Shown here piece by piece: positions 53,489-61,910 of a stretch of 64,000 nt of DNA. The notes beneath the pieces were generated by a model. It had not been told where the DNA came from and made no database searches. It saw nothing but the letters and a program-made list of their open reading frames with translations. The stretch spans positions 124,001 through 188,000 of the forward strand of contig JAFLBM010000003.1 in assembly GCA_017303455.1 (NCBI GenBank), given 5' to 3'. The stretch's first letter is position 1. Every line of letters starts with the position of its first letter. The position numbers and the translations under genes were made by a program. This DNA comes from Chitinophagales bacterium. Lineage in GTDB: Bacteria; Bacteroidota; Bacteroidia; Chitinophagales; Chitinophagaceae.

Positions 53489-53788
53489 TTATGCCACCGC
53501 CTTTTCCTCCCGCTTCCACTCCTTATCCATATAAAAAGTACCAAAAGGTATGATGGAAGAGATAAAAACTTTAAAGCCCCAGCCAATAGATCTATTATAT
53601 TGGTCTTTTACCATATAAGCAGCAACAGCCAATGCAACAAATAACACGCCGTGCAGGCTGCCGATAATGGTGACGGCTTTGGGCATATCGGCAAAATATT
53701 TCAGCGGCATGGCGATCAGCAATAAAACTAAGAAGGAGATACCTTCTGCAAAGGCAATTTTCCGGAACCAGCTGTATGTTTTCTTCAT
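53489..53788 (-). CDS. DUF3817 membrane protein
   Basis: A 99-residue protein with the DUF3817 pattern: FRKIAFAEGISFLVLLLIAM, PLKYFADMPKAVTIIGSLHG and LFVALAVAAYMV, i.e. three helices with conserved Glu-Gly and His-Gly. In some bacteria this domain is fused to glucose transporters or rhomboid-like proteins; here it stands alone. Function unknown. Confidence 0.88.
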   Translation of the reverse strand: MKKTYSWFRKIAFAEGISFLVLLLIAMPLKYFADMPKAVTIIGSLHGVLFVALAVAAYMVKDQYNRSIGWGFKVFISSIIPFGTFYMDKEWKREEKAVA

Positions 53789-53820
53789 CGTGATTGGTGA
53801 ATGGTAAATAGAGAATGGGG

Positions 53821-54945
53821 TTAATAATTGATCACTTGTTCTTCAATGGTTGCCGGAATTTCTCTCCACTCGTATTGCTGGTTGCGCAATTGCGGTTCAA
53901 AACCGGCTTCCCGGATGGCATCCTGTATGGTTTTATAGGTGAAGCGATGCGGGGCACCGGCGGCACTCACCACATTCTCCTCGATCATGATGGAACCAAA
54001 ATCATTGGCACCGGCATGTAAACAGATCGAAGCGGTTTGTTTACCCACCGTTAACCAGCTCGCCTGTATGTTCTTTACATTGGGCAGCATGATACGGCTC
54101 AAAGCGATCATCCGGATATATTCATCCGCCGTGGTGAGGTTATGCACGCCGCGGATCTTGGCTAATAAAGTATCCACATCCTGGAAGGTCCAGGGAATAA
54201 AAGCAAGGAAACCTTTTGCCTCTTCTGGTTTACGGCTTTGCACTTCTCTTATTTTCACCAAATGCTCAAACCGTTCTTCGATAGTTTCCACATGACCAAA
54301 CATCATCGTGGCAGACGTAGTGATATTGAGTTTATGAGCTTCATGCATAATGTCGAGCCATTCCTGGGCCCCGCATTTGCCTTTGCTGATCAATCGGCGC
54401 ACCCTGTCAATCAGTATCTCTGCACCGGCACCGGGCAATGAATCCATACCGGCTTCTTTCAATGCTTTCAATACTTCATGGTGGGTTGATTTTTCCAGCT
54501 TGGTAATATGCGCCACTTCGGGTGGCCCGAGTGTGTGCAGCTTGATCGTCGGAAACTCCTGTTTGATCTGCCGGAAAGTATCTACATAGAATTGCAAACC
54601 AAGTTCAGGATGGTGACCTCCCTGTAACAATAACTGGTCGCCGCCATATTTCAAGGTCTCGGTGATCTTTTGCCGGTAGGTTGGCATATCGGTGATATAA
54701 GCTTCGGCATGGCCCGGTATGCGGTAGAAATTGCAAAACTTGCAATTGGCGATGCAAACATTGGTGGTGTTCACGTTGCGGTCGATCTGCCAAGTCACTT
54801 TGCCGTGGGGCACTTGTTTTTTGCGGAGTTCATCGGCAATGAACATCAGGTCGGCCAGCGGGGCATGCTGGTAGAGGTACACTCCTTCTTCCACCGAAAG
54901 AAAGCCGAAAGCCGAAGCTTTATCATAGAGATCGTTTAGCTGCAT
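53821..54945 (-). CDS. mqnC: Cyclic dehypoxanthinyl futalosine synthase
   Basis: A 374-residue radical SAM enzyme of the futalosine menaquinone pathway. The iron-sulfur motif is CIANCKFC near residue 65 (CxxxCxxC). The block QGGHHPELGLQFYVD, AGMDSLPGAGAEIL, TSATMMFGHVET and FIPWTFQ favours MqnC over the related MqnE, which has a FIPLAFHP-type segment. The ATG at 54945 is chosen because a TAACTTTG box sits 6 nt upstream. It supplies menaquinone for the act complex encoded earlier in the window. Confidence 0.9.
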   Translation of the reverse strand: MQLNDLYDKASAFGFLSVEEGVYLYQHAPLADLMFIADELRKKQVPHGKVTWQIDRNVNTTNVCIANCKFCNFYRIPGHAEAYITDMPTYRQKITETLKYGGDQLLLQGGHHPELGLQFYVDTFRQIKQEFPTIKLHTLGPPEVAHITKLEKSTHHEVLKALKEAGMDSLPGAGAEILIDRVRRLISKGKCGAQEWLDIMHEAHKLNITTSATMMFGHVETIEERFEHLVKIREVQSRKPEEAKGFLAFIPWTFQDVDTLLAKIRGVHNLTTADEYIRMIALSRIMLPNVKNIQASWLTVGKQTASICLHAGANDFGSIMIEENVVSAAGAPHRFTYKTIQDAIREAGFEPQLRNQQYEWREIPATIEEQVINY

Positions 54946-54951
54946 AGTTGG

Positions 54952-54959
54952 CAAAGTTA
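54952..54959 (-). promoter_or_regulatory. -7 element of mqnC, predicting a leaderless mRNA
   Basis: TAACTTTG on the minus strand is separated from the ATG at 54945 by only 6 nt. Confidence 0.6.
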
Positions 54960-55122
54960 CACCTGAATAACAGAAAACGGGCTGAACGGTTTTGCTCCGG
55001 GCACACATTGACCTAAATTTACCTGCCTGCCATCCGACAGGGATAAACGGTAAGCGACGTTGCATCATTTTAGTCTTGTTTACTGTCCTGAATAAGAACG
55101 ATTGCCGACCAAAAACCTTCGC

Positions 55123-56316
55123 ATGAAAAAAATAGTATCCCTGCTGGCCCTGTTCCTGCTGCTTTTGCAACAGCAAGGTATTGCCCAGGAAGAATTTATA
55201 CAACCACCTTCCCGTTTTCTTACCCGTATTCCCTTCACCCAGTTGACCGGTGGTATTGTGATCCTGCAGGCCAAGCTGAATAATTTTCCGGATACACTGA
55301 ACTTTGTACTTGATACGGGTAGCAGCGGCATTTCCTTAGACTCTACAACAGCGGATTACCTGAAACTAAGTCCGCTGGCGACTGACCGGACGATCCGGGG
55401 TATTGCCGGCATCCGGAATGTACCGTTCTTATTTAACCAAACCCTGCGCCTTCCTAACCTGAAAGTGGACAGTCTTGATTTTCATGTCAACGATTATTCC
55501 ATCCTCACAGCAGTGTACGGCGAACAGATCGATGGGATCATTGGCTATTCCCTGTTGAGCCGCTATATTCTAAAGATCAATTACGACAGTATGTTCATTG
55601 ATATTTGCAGCCGGGGTACTATCCGGTATCCCAAAGGTGGATTTATGCTCAAACCATCTATTGGGAGCCTGCCTGTTCAGCCACTGCGGGTAAAGGATGC
55701 GGCTACGATTAATTCCCGTTTTTTATATGATATCGGTGCCGGCGTGTGTATGATGTTGTCCACCGAATTTGTTTCAGACAGTGCTTTACTGAATAAAAAA
55801 AGAAAATTACTGTCCAAAGAAGGAGAAGGCGTGGGTGGCAAGATCGATATGTTTGTAACCGTGATCAAAGAAGTGAAGCTGGGGCCTTACCGGTTCCGTT
55901 CGGTACCCACCTATATCTTCGATGATGTGTACAATGTGACATCCTATCCTTATCTCGGTGGTTTGATCGGGAATGATATCCTGCGAAGATTCAATACGAT
56001 CCTGAATTATGAGAAAAAAGATTTTTACCTGGTGCCAAATACGCATTTCAATGACCCGTTTGATTATTCCTATTCCGGTATTGAGCTTTACTATGTACAG
56101 GGTAATATCATTGTAGGTGATGTGGCTAAGAATTCGCCGGCCGAAGCAGCGGGTTTAAAAGAAAATGATGTGGTAATTGCAATCAATAATAATTTTTCGC
56201 AGAACCTGAACCAATACAAGATCGCCCTGCAGGCACCCAATGAAAAGATCAAAATGATCGTCCGGAGAGACCTGGCCCTGAAAGAGATCATTTTTAAGGT
56301 CAGGAGCATCCGTTAA
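55123..56316 (+). CDS. Aspartyl protease family protein with PDZ domain
   Basis: A 397-residue exported protein (signal to about residue 22, GIAQ). Residues 45-310 form a pepsin-like fold with the catalytic LDTGSSG near residue 70 and a second site LYDIGAG near 206, where DTG is changed to DIG. A PDZ domain at 325-395 (GIELYYVQGNIIVGDVAKN, AAGLKENDVVIAINN) ends the protein. Members are periplasmic proteases or binding proteins. The ATG at 55123 gives the signal peptide directly. Confidence 0.87.
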   Translation: MKKIVSLLALFLLLLQQQGIAQEEFIQPPSRFLTRIPFTQLTGGIVILQAKLNNFPDTLNFVLDTGSSGISLDSTTADYLKLSPLATDRTIRGIAGIRNVPFLFNQTLRLPNLKVDSLDFHVNDYSILTAVYGEQIDGIIGYSLLSRYILKINYDSMFIDICSRGTIRYPKGGFMLKPSIGSLPVQPLRVKDAATINSRFLYDIGAGVCMMLSTEFVSDSALLNKKRKLLSKEGEGVGGKIDMFVTVIKEVKLGPYRFRSVPTYIFDDVYNVTSYPYLGGLIGNDILRRFNTILNYEKKDFYLVPNTHFNDPFDYSYSGIELYYVQGNIIVGDVAKNSPAEAAGLKENDVVIAINNNFSQNLNQYKIALQAPNEKIKMIVRRDLALKEIIFKVRSIR

Positions 56317-56418
56317 CAAATTTGCTTTTTCCTGTTTATAGCCTGAAGCTCATTTTTCGATAATTTTACCTCTTCGCCAGGGCGACCAACTTTTACTTTC
56401 AACCACTGTTATACAATT

Positions 56419-57657
56419 ATGATTCAATTTGAAAAGTTTACACTGGCCAACGGGTTGCGGGTCATTGTTCACCAGGACCTCTCCACTCCTATGGCGGTTA
56501 TGAATATCCTGTATGATGTGGGAGCCAGGGATGAGGACCCGGAGAAAACCGGTTTTGCCCATTTGTTTGAACACCTGATGTTTGGCGGTTCGGTCAATAT
56601 TCCTGATTATGATGAGCCATTGCAAATGGCGGGGGGGGAGAATAATGCGTATACGACCAACGACCTGACCAATTATTACATCCAGCTACCGGCAGAAAAT
56701 TTAGAAACAGCTTTCTGGCTGGAAAGTGACCGGATGTTATCACTGGCTTTTGGAGAAAAAAGCCTGGAGACACAGCGCAAAGTGGTCTGCGAAGAATTCA
56801 AGGAACACTATCTCACCAAACCTTATGGCGATGTATGGCATAAAATGCGGGAGCTGGCGTATAAAAAGCACCCGTACAGGTGGATGACCATTGGTAAAGA
56901 ATTATCGCATATTGAAAATGCAAAACTGGAAGATGTAAAGCAGTTCTTTTTTAAACATTACCGTCCTGTCAACGCCATTATGGTGGTAGCCGGAAATGTA
57001 ACCACAGAAAGAGTAAAGGAGCTGGCGGAAAAATGGTTTGGCGATATCCCTTCCGGCGAAAAATATAAACGCAACCTGCCGCAGGAAACCCCGCAAAATG
57101 AAGTACGAAAACTGGAGATCAGGGCCAGTGTGCCGCTGGATGCCTTGTATAAAACATGGCATATCTACCCGCGGCTTGACCGGAGATATTATGTAACTGA
57201 CCTGCTGGCCGATATCCTGAGTGGCGGCGGTTCATCCAGGTTATACCAGTCGCTGGTAAAGGAAAAGCAATTATTCAGCAATATTGAATGTTATCATTTT
57301 GGCAGCAGTGATAATGGCCTGTTGGCCATTGATGGTAAACTGGTAAAAGGAGTGAAGATAGAAGAGGCAGAGAAAGCGGTGGAAACCGAATTAGATAAAA
57401 TGAAAAATGAACTGGTGCCGGAAGCCGAATTGCAGAAAGTAAAAAATAAAACAGAAAGCCTCACCGCTTTTGAAGATATGAGTGTAATGAGCCGGGCCGA
57501 AAGCCTTGCCTATTATGAATTGCTGGGAGATGCTTCCTGGATGAACTTTGAACTGGAAAAATATGGTACGGTGACCACCGAAGATATTTTACAGGAAAGC
57601 AGGAATATTTTCCGGAAAGAGAACAGTAACACTATTTATTACCTGTCGGATAACTGA
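56419..57657 (+). CDS. M16 family zinc peptidase, catalytic subunit
   Basis: A 412-residue peptidase with the inverted zinc motif HLFEHLMFGGS near residue 47 (HxxEH) and the distal glutamate in the helix CEEFKEHY near 121-132. No signal peptide is seen, so it appears cytoplasmic. It is followed 11 nt later by a non-catalytic paralogue, the arrangement of heterodimeric M16B peptidases, where one subunit holds zinc and the other the substrate-binding Arg-Tyr pair. Confidence 0.92.
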   Translation: MIQFEKFTLANGLRVIVHQDLSTPMAVMNILYDVGARDEDPEKTGFAHLFEHLMFGGSVNIPDYDEPLQMAGGENNAYTTNDLTNYYIQLPAENLETAFWLESDRMLSLAFGEKSLETQRKVVCEEFKEHYLTKPYGDVWHKMRELAYKKHPYRWMTIGKELSHIENAKLEDVKQFFFKHYRPVNAIMVVAGNVTTERVKELAEKWFGDIPSGEKYKRNLPQETPQNEVRKLEIRASVPLDALYKTWHIYPRLDRRYYVTDLLADILSGGGSSRLYQSLVKEKQLFSNIECYHFGSSDNGLLAIDGKLVKGVKIEEAEKAVETELDKMKNELVPEAELQKVKNKTESLTAFEDMSVMSRAESLAYYELLGDASWMNFELEKYGTVTTEDILQESRNIFRKENSNTIYYLSDN

Positions 57658-57668
57658 TACAAGCACTG

Positions 57669-58961
57669 ATGAAAGGAACAACGACCCTGTTAGAAAGGAA
57701 GAAAGCCCCTGCTATTGTTGATGCGGTTAATTTTCATTTGCAATTAAAGGCTGCTGATAAATTCACCCTGCGTAACGGTGTGGAAGTATATGCCGTGAAT
57801 GCGGGTGCGGAAGAAGTGCTTTCGCTGGAATGGGTCTTCTTTGCCGGTAACTGGCAGGAAGAACAAAACCTCGTGGCCGCTTCAGCTAATTTTTTGCTGC
57901 GCAATGGTACATCCAAAAGAACGGCTTTCCAGATCAATGAACATTTTGAATACTATGGTTCTTACCTGAACCGGGCCTGTTACAATGAAACAGCGACGAT
58001 CACTTTGCATTGTTTGAATAAGCACATCCATGAACTGCTGCCGGTGGTGAAAGAACTGATCGTTGATTCCATCATGCCTGAAGAAGAACTGGCAATCTAT
58101 AAACAGAATATGAAGCAGCGGCTGAAAGTGAGCCTGAAGAAAAGTGATTTTGTGGCCAGCCGCCTGATCGATGTTTATTTGTATGGTGAACAACATCCCT
58201 ACGGCAAATACAGTAAAGCAGAAGATTTTGATATCCTGCAACGGGAACAGCTGCTGAAATTTTATGATGAGTATTACCGGAATGGTAAACTGATCTTATT
58301 CGCCGCAGGAAAACTCCCGGCGAACCTTGAAACCTTACTGAATGAACATTTTGGTGATTTGCCGAACACACCTGCGGCATTGAAAGCAATACAACCACAG
58401 CCTGCGGCAGAAAAAAAATTCCGCATTACCAATGATGCAGCAGGTGTGCAGGGATCCATACGGATCGCCCGGCCTTTCCCGAACCGTCATCACCCGGATT
58501 TTATAAAAGTACAGGTGCTGAATGCCTTGTTGGGTGGTTTCTTTGGTTCAAGACTGATGAGTAATATCCGGGAGGATAAAGGCTATACCTATGGCATACA
58601 TAGTTATTTGCAAAATCATATTCATGATTCTGCCTGGATGATCAGTACCGAAGCAGGTAAAGATGTTTGCGAAGCCACTATTGCTGAAGTGTATAAAGAA
58701 ATGAAAAGCCTGCGGGAAGAACTGGTGGAGGAAGATGAACTGCTGCTCGTCCGCAACTATATGATGGGGGGAATACTGGGAGACCTGGATGGTCCTTTTC
58801 AAATTATTGCCCGGTGGAAGAATATCGTATTAAACGGTCTGGATGAACAATATTTCTACAATTCCATCAATACGATCAAGACCATACCAGCAGAAGAAAT
58901 CCGGTCGTTGGCACAACAATACCTCAACCCGGAAGATTTTTATGAATTGGTTGTAGTATAA
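57669..58961 (+). CDS. M16 family peptidase, non-catalytic subunit
   Basis: A 430-residue M16-like protein that lacks HxxEH; the corresponding region reads NEHFEYYGSYLNRAC. The C-terminal half keeps NIREDKGYTYGIHSYLQ with the Arg/Tyr pair that binds the substrate C-terminus in heterodimers. It should form the partner of the preceding subunit. Spacing of 11 nt supports one operon. Confidence 0.9.
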   Translation: MKGTTTLLERKKAPAIVDAVNFHLQLKAADKFTLRNGVEVYAVNAGAEEVLSLEWVFFAGNWQEEQNLVAASANFLLRNGTSKRTAFQINEHFEYYGSYLNRACYNETATITLHCLNKHIHELLPVVKELIVDSIMPEEELAIYKQNMKQRLKVSLKKSDFVASRLIDVYLYGEQHPYGKYSKAEDFDILQREQLLKFYDEYYRNGKLILFAAGKLPANLETLLNEHFGDLPNTPAALKAIQPQPAAEKKFRITNDAAGVQGSIRIARPFPNRHHPDFIKVQVLNALLGGFFGSRLMSNIREDKGYTYGIHSYLQNHIHDSAWMISTEAGKDVCEATIAEVYKEMKSLREELVEEDELLLVRNYMMGGILGDLDGPFQIIARWKNIVLNGLDEQYFYNSINTIKTIPAEEIRSLAQQYLNPEDFYELVVV

Positions 58962-58975
58962 AAAGAAAGTATGTA

Positions 58976-60382
58976 TTAATTTTTGATAAATTTTCTTACC
59001 ATTACTGCTGATTCAGTATAAGCTTTTAGAATATACATTCCTTTAGGAAGAGTACTTACAGAAACAGGGCGGGTAAGATTTATATTATTACCTGTCAGTA
59101 GAATCTTGCCGGTAATCGTTATAACTTCAAATTTCCCGACCGGTGAGCTGCTGCTGATCTGCAGGTTGTCTGTTACCGGGTTGGGATATATGTTCAATGT
59201 TGCTGACTGCCCGTTCTTCCCGATGCTGATGATGGATGAATATTTAACCGTTCTGTCCAAATCAAGGATACGCAGCCGGTAAAATAATTTTACGCTATTC
59301 CCCGTGCTGTTATCCCGGAATTCATATGTATTTCCGTTTGCATTATTGAGAGGCAGCACTTCTCCTGCTGTACTGTAGCTGATCCCGTCAACCGATCTTT
59401 CAATTATAAATTTATCCAGGTTGTTTTCATCGGTTGTCTTCCATCGAAGCAGGTTATAACTAGTATGCGAAGTACCGGAGAAGCTCAGAAGGTTAACCGG
59501 CAAAGTGGATAAATGACAAATTGTAACGAGTCCATCCTGTGCAGTGGTTGTTAGTGTTCCATTAGCAGTGAAGGACGCTGTGCGGTTCGTAGCATCAGAA
59601 AAAGAGCCACCGCCACCAGGAAATCCGCTTTCGCCGCCACCTGCACCACCGGCATAACCGCCGCCCCCACCAGACTCCCTGTCGTCAGCACCACCGCCGC
59701 CGCTCCATCCCCAACCCCCTGCTGCCCCGCCGGTACCTGCAACGCCTCCATTTCCCCCTGTTATGGAGCCTTGCTGACCCCCGCCATAATTACCGGTCTT
59801 TCCACCCCCGGCCGAATTCAAGCCGCCGCCACCACCACCACCATTATTGTTAGCGGCACAAAACTCACCCGCAAAACCTCCGTTACCAGCAGTGCCTCCC
59901 CTTGAATCATTGATATGTTGCGCAGGACAAGAAGTAGATGCATTCAATGGATTGCCATTGGTCCCATCATTAGCAGCAACACCTACGCCACCATTTCCGG
60001 TATTATCTTCACCACCACCACCGCCCGCCACCAGTTTCAGCACTCCATTTATATATACAGCAGTAGAACCACCGCCGCCAGATTCAAAATCTCCATTAAG
60101 ACCCCTTCCACCTACCAGTATAGTTACAAGCTGGCCAGGTACCACCGTATAATCAGCCTCTATAACCGCACCGCCCCCGGCCGAATTTACTGCTGAGCTT
60201 GCTAACCCGCCGCTGGCACCCTGTGTTTTAATAGTGATACTGGTAATACCTGCCGGAACGGTCCAGGTTTGCACACTTCCTGTAAAACTAAAATTGAAAG
60301 AAACTTTACCCGAACAGGAAAGTTGAGAATGGACGGAAAGGGTTAAAACCAGGAAGGAAAATATAAAGGCGATGATTTTCAT
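58976..60382 (-). CDS. Glycine-rich T9SS cargo protein
   Basis: A 468-residue exported protein (signal to about residue 19, VHSQ). Residues 45-280 are very rich in Gly with runs of GGGGG and NGG motifs, similar to glycine-rich surface proteins and adhesin-like silk-type repeats. Then a FN3-like domain (LLRWKTTDENNLDKFIIERS) and a type A sorting domain with IYPNPVTDNLQI and GMYILKAYTES at the C-terminus. It should be secreted by the type IX system. Low-complexity DNA creates long antisense frames that are not genes. Confidence 0.88.
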   Translation of the reverse strand: MKIIAFIFSFLVLTLSVHSQLSCSGKVSFNFSFTGSVQTWTVPAGITSITIKTQGASGGLASSAVNSAGGGAVIEADYTVVPGQLVTILVGGRGLNGDFESGGGGSTAVYINGVLKLVAGGGGGEDNTGNGGVGVAANDGTNGNPLNASTSCPAQHINDSRGGTAGNGGFAGEFCAANNNGGGGGGGLNSAGGGKTGNYGGGQQGSITGGNGGVAGTGGAAGGWGWSGGGGADDRESGGGGGYAGGAGGGESGFPGGGGSFSDATNRTASFTANGTLTTTAQDGLVTICHLSTLPVNLLSFSGTSHTSYNLLRWKTTDENNLDKFIIERSVDGISYSTAGEVLPLNNANGNTYEFRDNSTGNSVKLFYRLRILDLDRTVKYSSIISIGKNGQSATLNIYPNPVTDNLQISSSSPVGKFEVITITGKILLTGNNINLTRPVSVSTLPKGMYILKAYTESAVMVRKFIKN

Positions 60383-60398
60383 TTAGATATAATTTTAG

Positions 60399-60406
60399 CA
60401 AATTTA
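60399..60406 (-). promoter_or_regulatory. -7 element of the glycine-rich T9SS cargo gene
   Basis: TAAATTTG on the minus strand, 16 nt before the ATG at 60382. Confidence 0.5.
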
Positions 60407-60409
60407 ATA

Positions 60410-60427
60410 ATAAGTGTAAACACTTAT
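60410..60427. promoter_or_regulatory. 18-bp palindrome over the -33 region of the T9SS cargo gene
   Basis: ATAAGTGT-AA-ACACTTAT is a perfect 8-bp inverted repeat with a 2-nt centre, immediately upstream of the TAAATTTG box. Its position fits a repressor operator. Confidence 0.5.
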
Positions 60428-60504
60428 ATAAAAATGTTGCTCCAGGTGAAAACCCCGAATGGCTTGTTTCCGGTGGGTCTTTAGTGTTCGGTTTTTCACA
60501 AAAG

Positions 60505-60528
60505 AAAAGAGGGCCGAAACCCTCTTTT
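60505..60528 (-). terminator. Terminator after the VWA gene
   Basis: AAAAGAGGG (60505-60513) and CCCTCTTTT (60520-60528) pair perfectly around a 6-nt loop. On the minus strand the stem is followed by TTTTCTTTTG. It ends the VWA gene transcript 32 nt after the stop, and is symmetric enough to work both ways. Confidence 0.8.
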
Positions 60529-60559
60529 AATAGTTTGACTAATAGTCAGACAAATTTGA

Positions 60560-61735
60560 TTATTGAATGATCATATTAAATCGTTTCGCCTGTTCTTTAA
60601 TGATCTTCTCCACCTGTGTTTCTAAAGTGGCTGTATTATTATTCCCGGCTGCTTTGGCTCTTTCAGCAGCGATATAAGCTTCCCGCTTTATACTGATCTC
60701 ACCGATCTGTTTTTGTACCAGGTTTCTTTCATTATTTTTCGCCGCAACGATCTGTTGCAATTCTGCACGGCTTTTATTCTTCAAACTATCGGGCAGGGTT
60801 TTCAGATCCACTTTAGCAACAAATGAGCTGTCAGCAGCCACTGCATCCAGCAAATCCCAGCTTGAGTTATTATAGAGGTACTTATTTCCCTTCACGGCTG
60901 CTCTTTTTGCCATTGCCGCTTTGTTCAGTTTATAATTTGACTGATCCATTTCAGCCTGGCGGGCCACATTGGAAGCACCGGCAACTCCATAACCGATATA
61001 AGTGCTGTTCAGTTTATAATTTAATACATACAAAGTGCTGTCATAAGGAGTAACAATATCATCTAAAGCTGCGTTAGGATCAATATTGGTAAAACTGCCA
61101 CTGCCGCATTCGCCGCCAAGGTTCCAGTGTTCACGGATTCCCTGCATTTTATCACCACAATAAATCGTGTTCACGATCACTCCTTTTTTCCGGGCCTCTT
61201 CACAGGCTTTAGTGTAAGTGATGCCACCCTGTAAAAAATCTTCATTACCGGAAATAAAGATCACTTTGTAACTGGCAGAAGAAGTATCCCATTTTAAATC
61301 GTTGAGGGAAGTATAGATCACTTCGCCGCAATATTCCTGTCCGCCATTCGTGGTCAGCTTAAAGAGATCCTGTGATAATTTATCAAGATCAGCTGTAAAG
61401 GCAGATACCTGTTTTACATAACCATCTTTGATGGGGTTACTATCCCGGCCGTATTCATATAAAGCAATTTCGATCTGTGGTACCGCTTCATCGCATTTTG
61501 CCTTTCCCATAACTGTCACCATATTCCAGAGCTGGGCTTTGGCCTGTTCTATCAGGCCATCCATACTATTACTCACATCCAGTAAAATAGCAGCCTGGAT
61601 CTTTGGTGTTGTTTTATGAACAACCGGTCCTGGTGCTGATGGAGTAGTTTGATGGGGTGTAAGGCTGGTATCAAGTGCCGCTAATCCGAGGAAGATGGAA
61701 AACACGGCAACAGAAGGTTTCAGCAGCGTATGCAT
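60560..61735 (-). CDS. VWA domain-containing exported protein
   Basis: A 391-residue protein starting at ATG 61735 with a signal peptide. A von Willebrand factor A domain spans about residues 50-230, with the metal site DVSNSMDG (DxSxS) near 57 and the later FISGNEDF. A helical region at 290-391, rich in Lys and Glu (KREAYIAAERAKAA), ends the protein. Such proteins bind ligands through a divalent ion. No MoxR ATPase or other VWA partner is adjacent, so its role is open. Confidence 0.87.
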   Translation of the reverse strand: MHTLLKPSVAVFSIFLGLAALDTSLTPHQTTPSAPGPVVHKTTPKIQAAILLDVSNSMDGLIEQAKAQLWNMVTVMGKAKCDEAVPQIEIALYEYGRDSNPIKDGYVKQVSAFTADLDKLSQDLFKLTTNGGQEYCGEVIYTSLNDLKWDTSSASYKVIFISGNEDFLQGGITYTKACEEARKKGVIVNTIYCGDKMQGIREHWNLGGECGSGSFTNIDPNAALDDIVTPYDSTLYVLNYKLNSTYIGYGVAGASNVARQAEMDQSNYKLNKAAMAKRAAVKGNKYLYNNSSWDLLDAVAADSSFVAKVDLKTLPDSLKNKSRAELQQIVAAKNNERNLVQKQIGEISIKREAYIAAERAKAAGNNNTATLETQVEKIIKEQAKRFNMIIQ

Positions 61736-61876
61736 AGGTGTTATTTTAGTCCAAGATGCCAATAGCCGGAGAATTTCACAACTGTTCAATGGCTTTTTGT
61801 CATTGCTTTAACAGGCAGCCGGGCCTGGTTTTACAATTTGTTCATACCATATTGGCCGGTCTTATGTACTGGTTTC

Positions 61877-61906
61877 TTGTTCCTTGTGCCTTTTTTAATA
61901 GGTTTG
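61877..61906 (+). promoter_or_regulatory. Promoter of the fused E1 gene, leaderless type
   Basis: TTG (61877-61879), 19 nt spacer, TAGGTTTG (61899-61906). Only 4 nt separate the box from the ATG at 61911. Confidence 0.65.
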
Positions 61907-61910
61907 CACT

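Noticed and set aside
59847..60196. Proline-rich and serine-rich plus-strand frames
   Set aside because: They arise from the complement of the glycine-rich coding repeat of the T9SS cargo gene.
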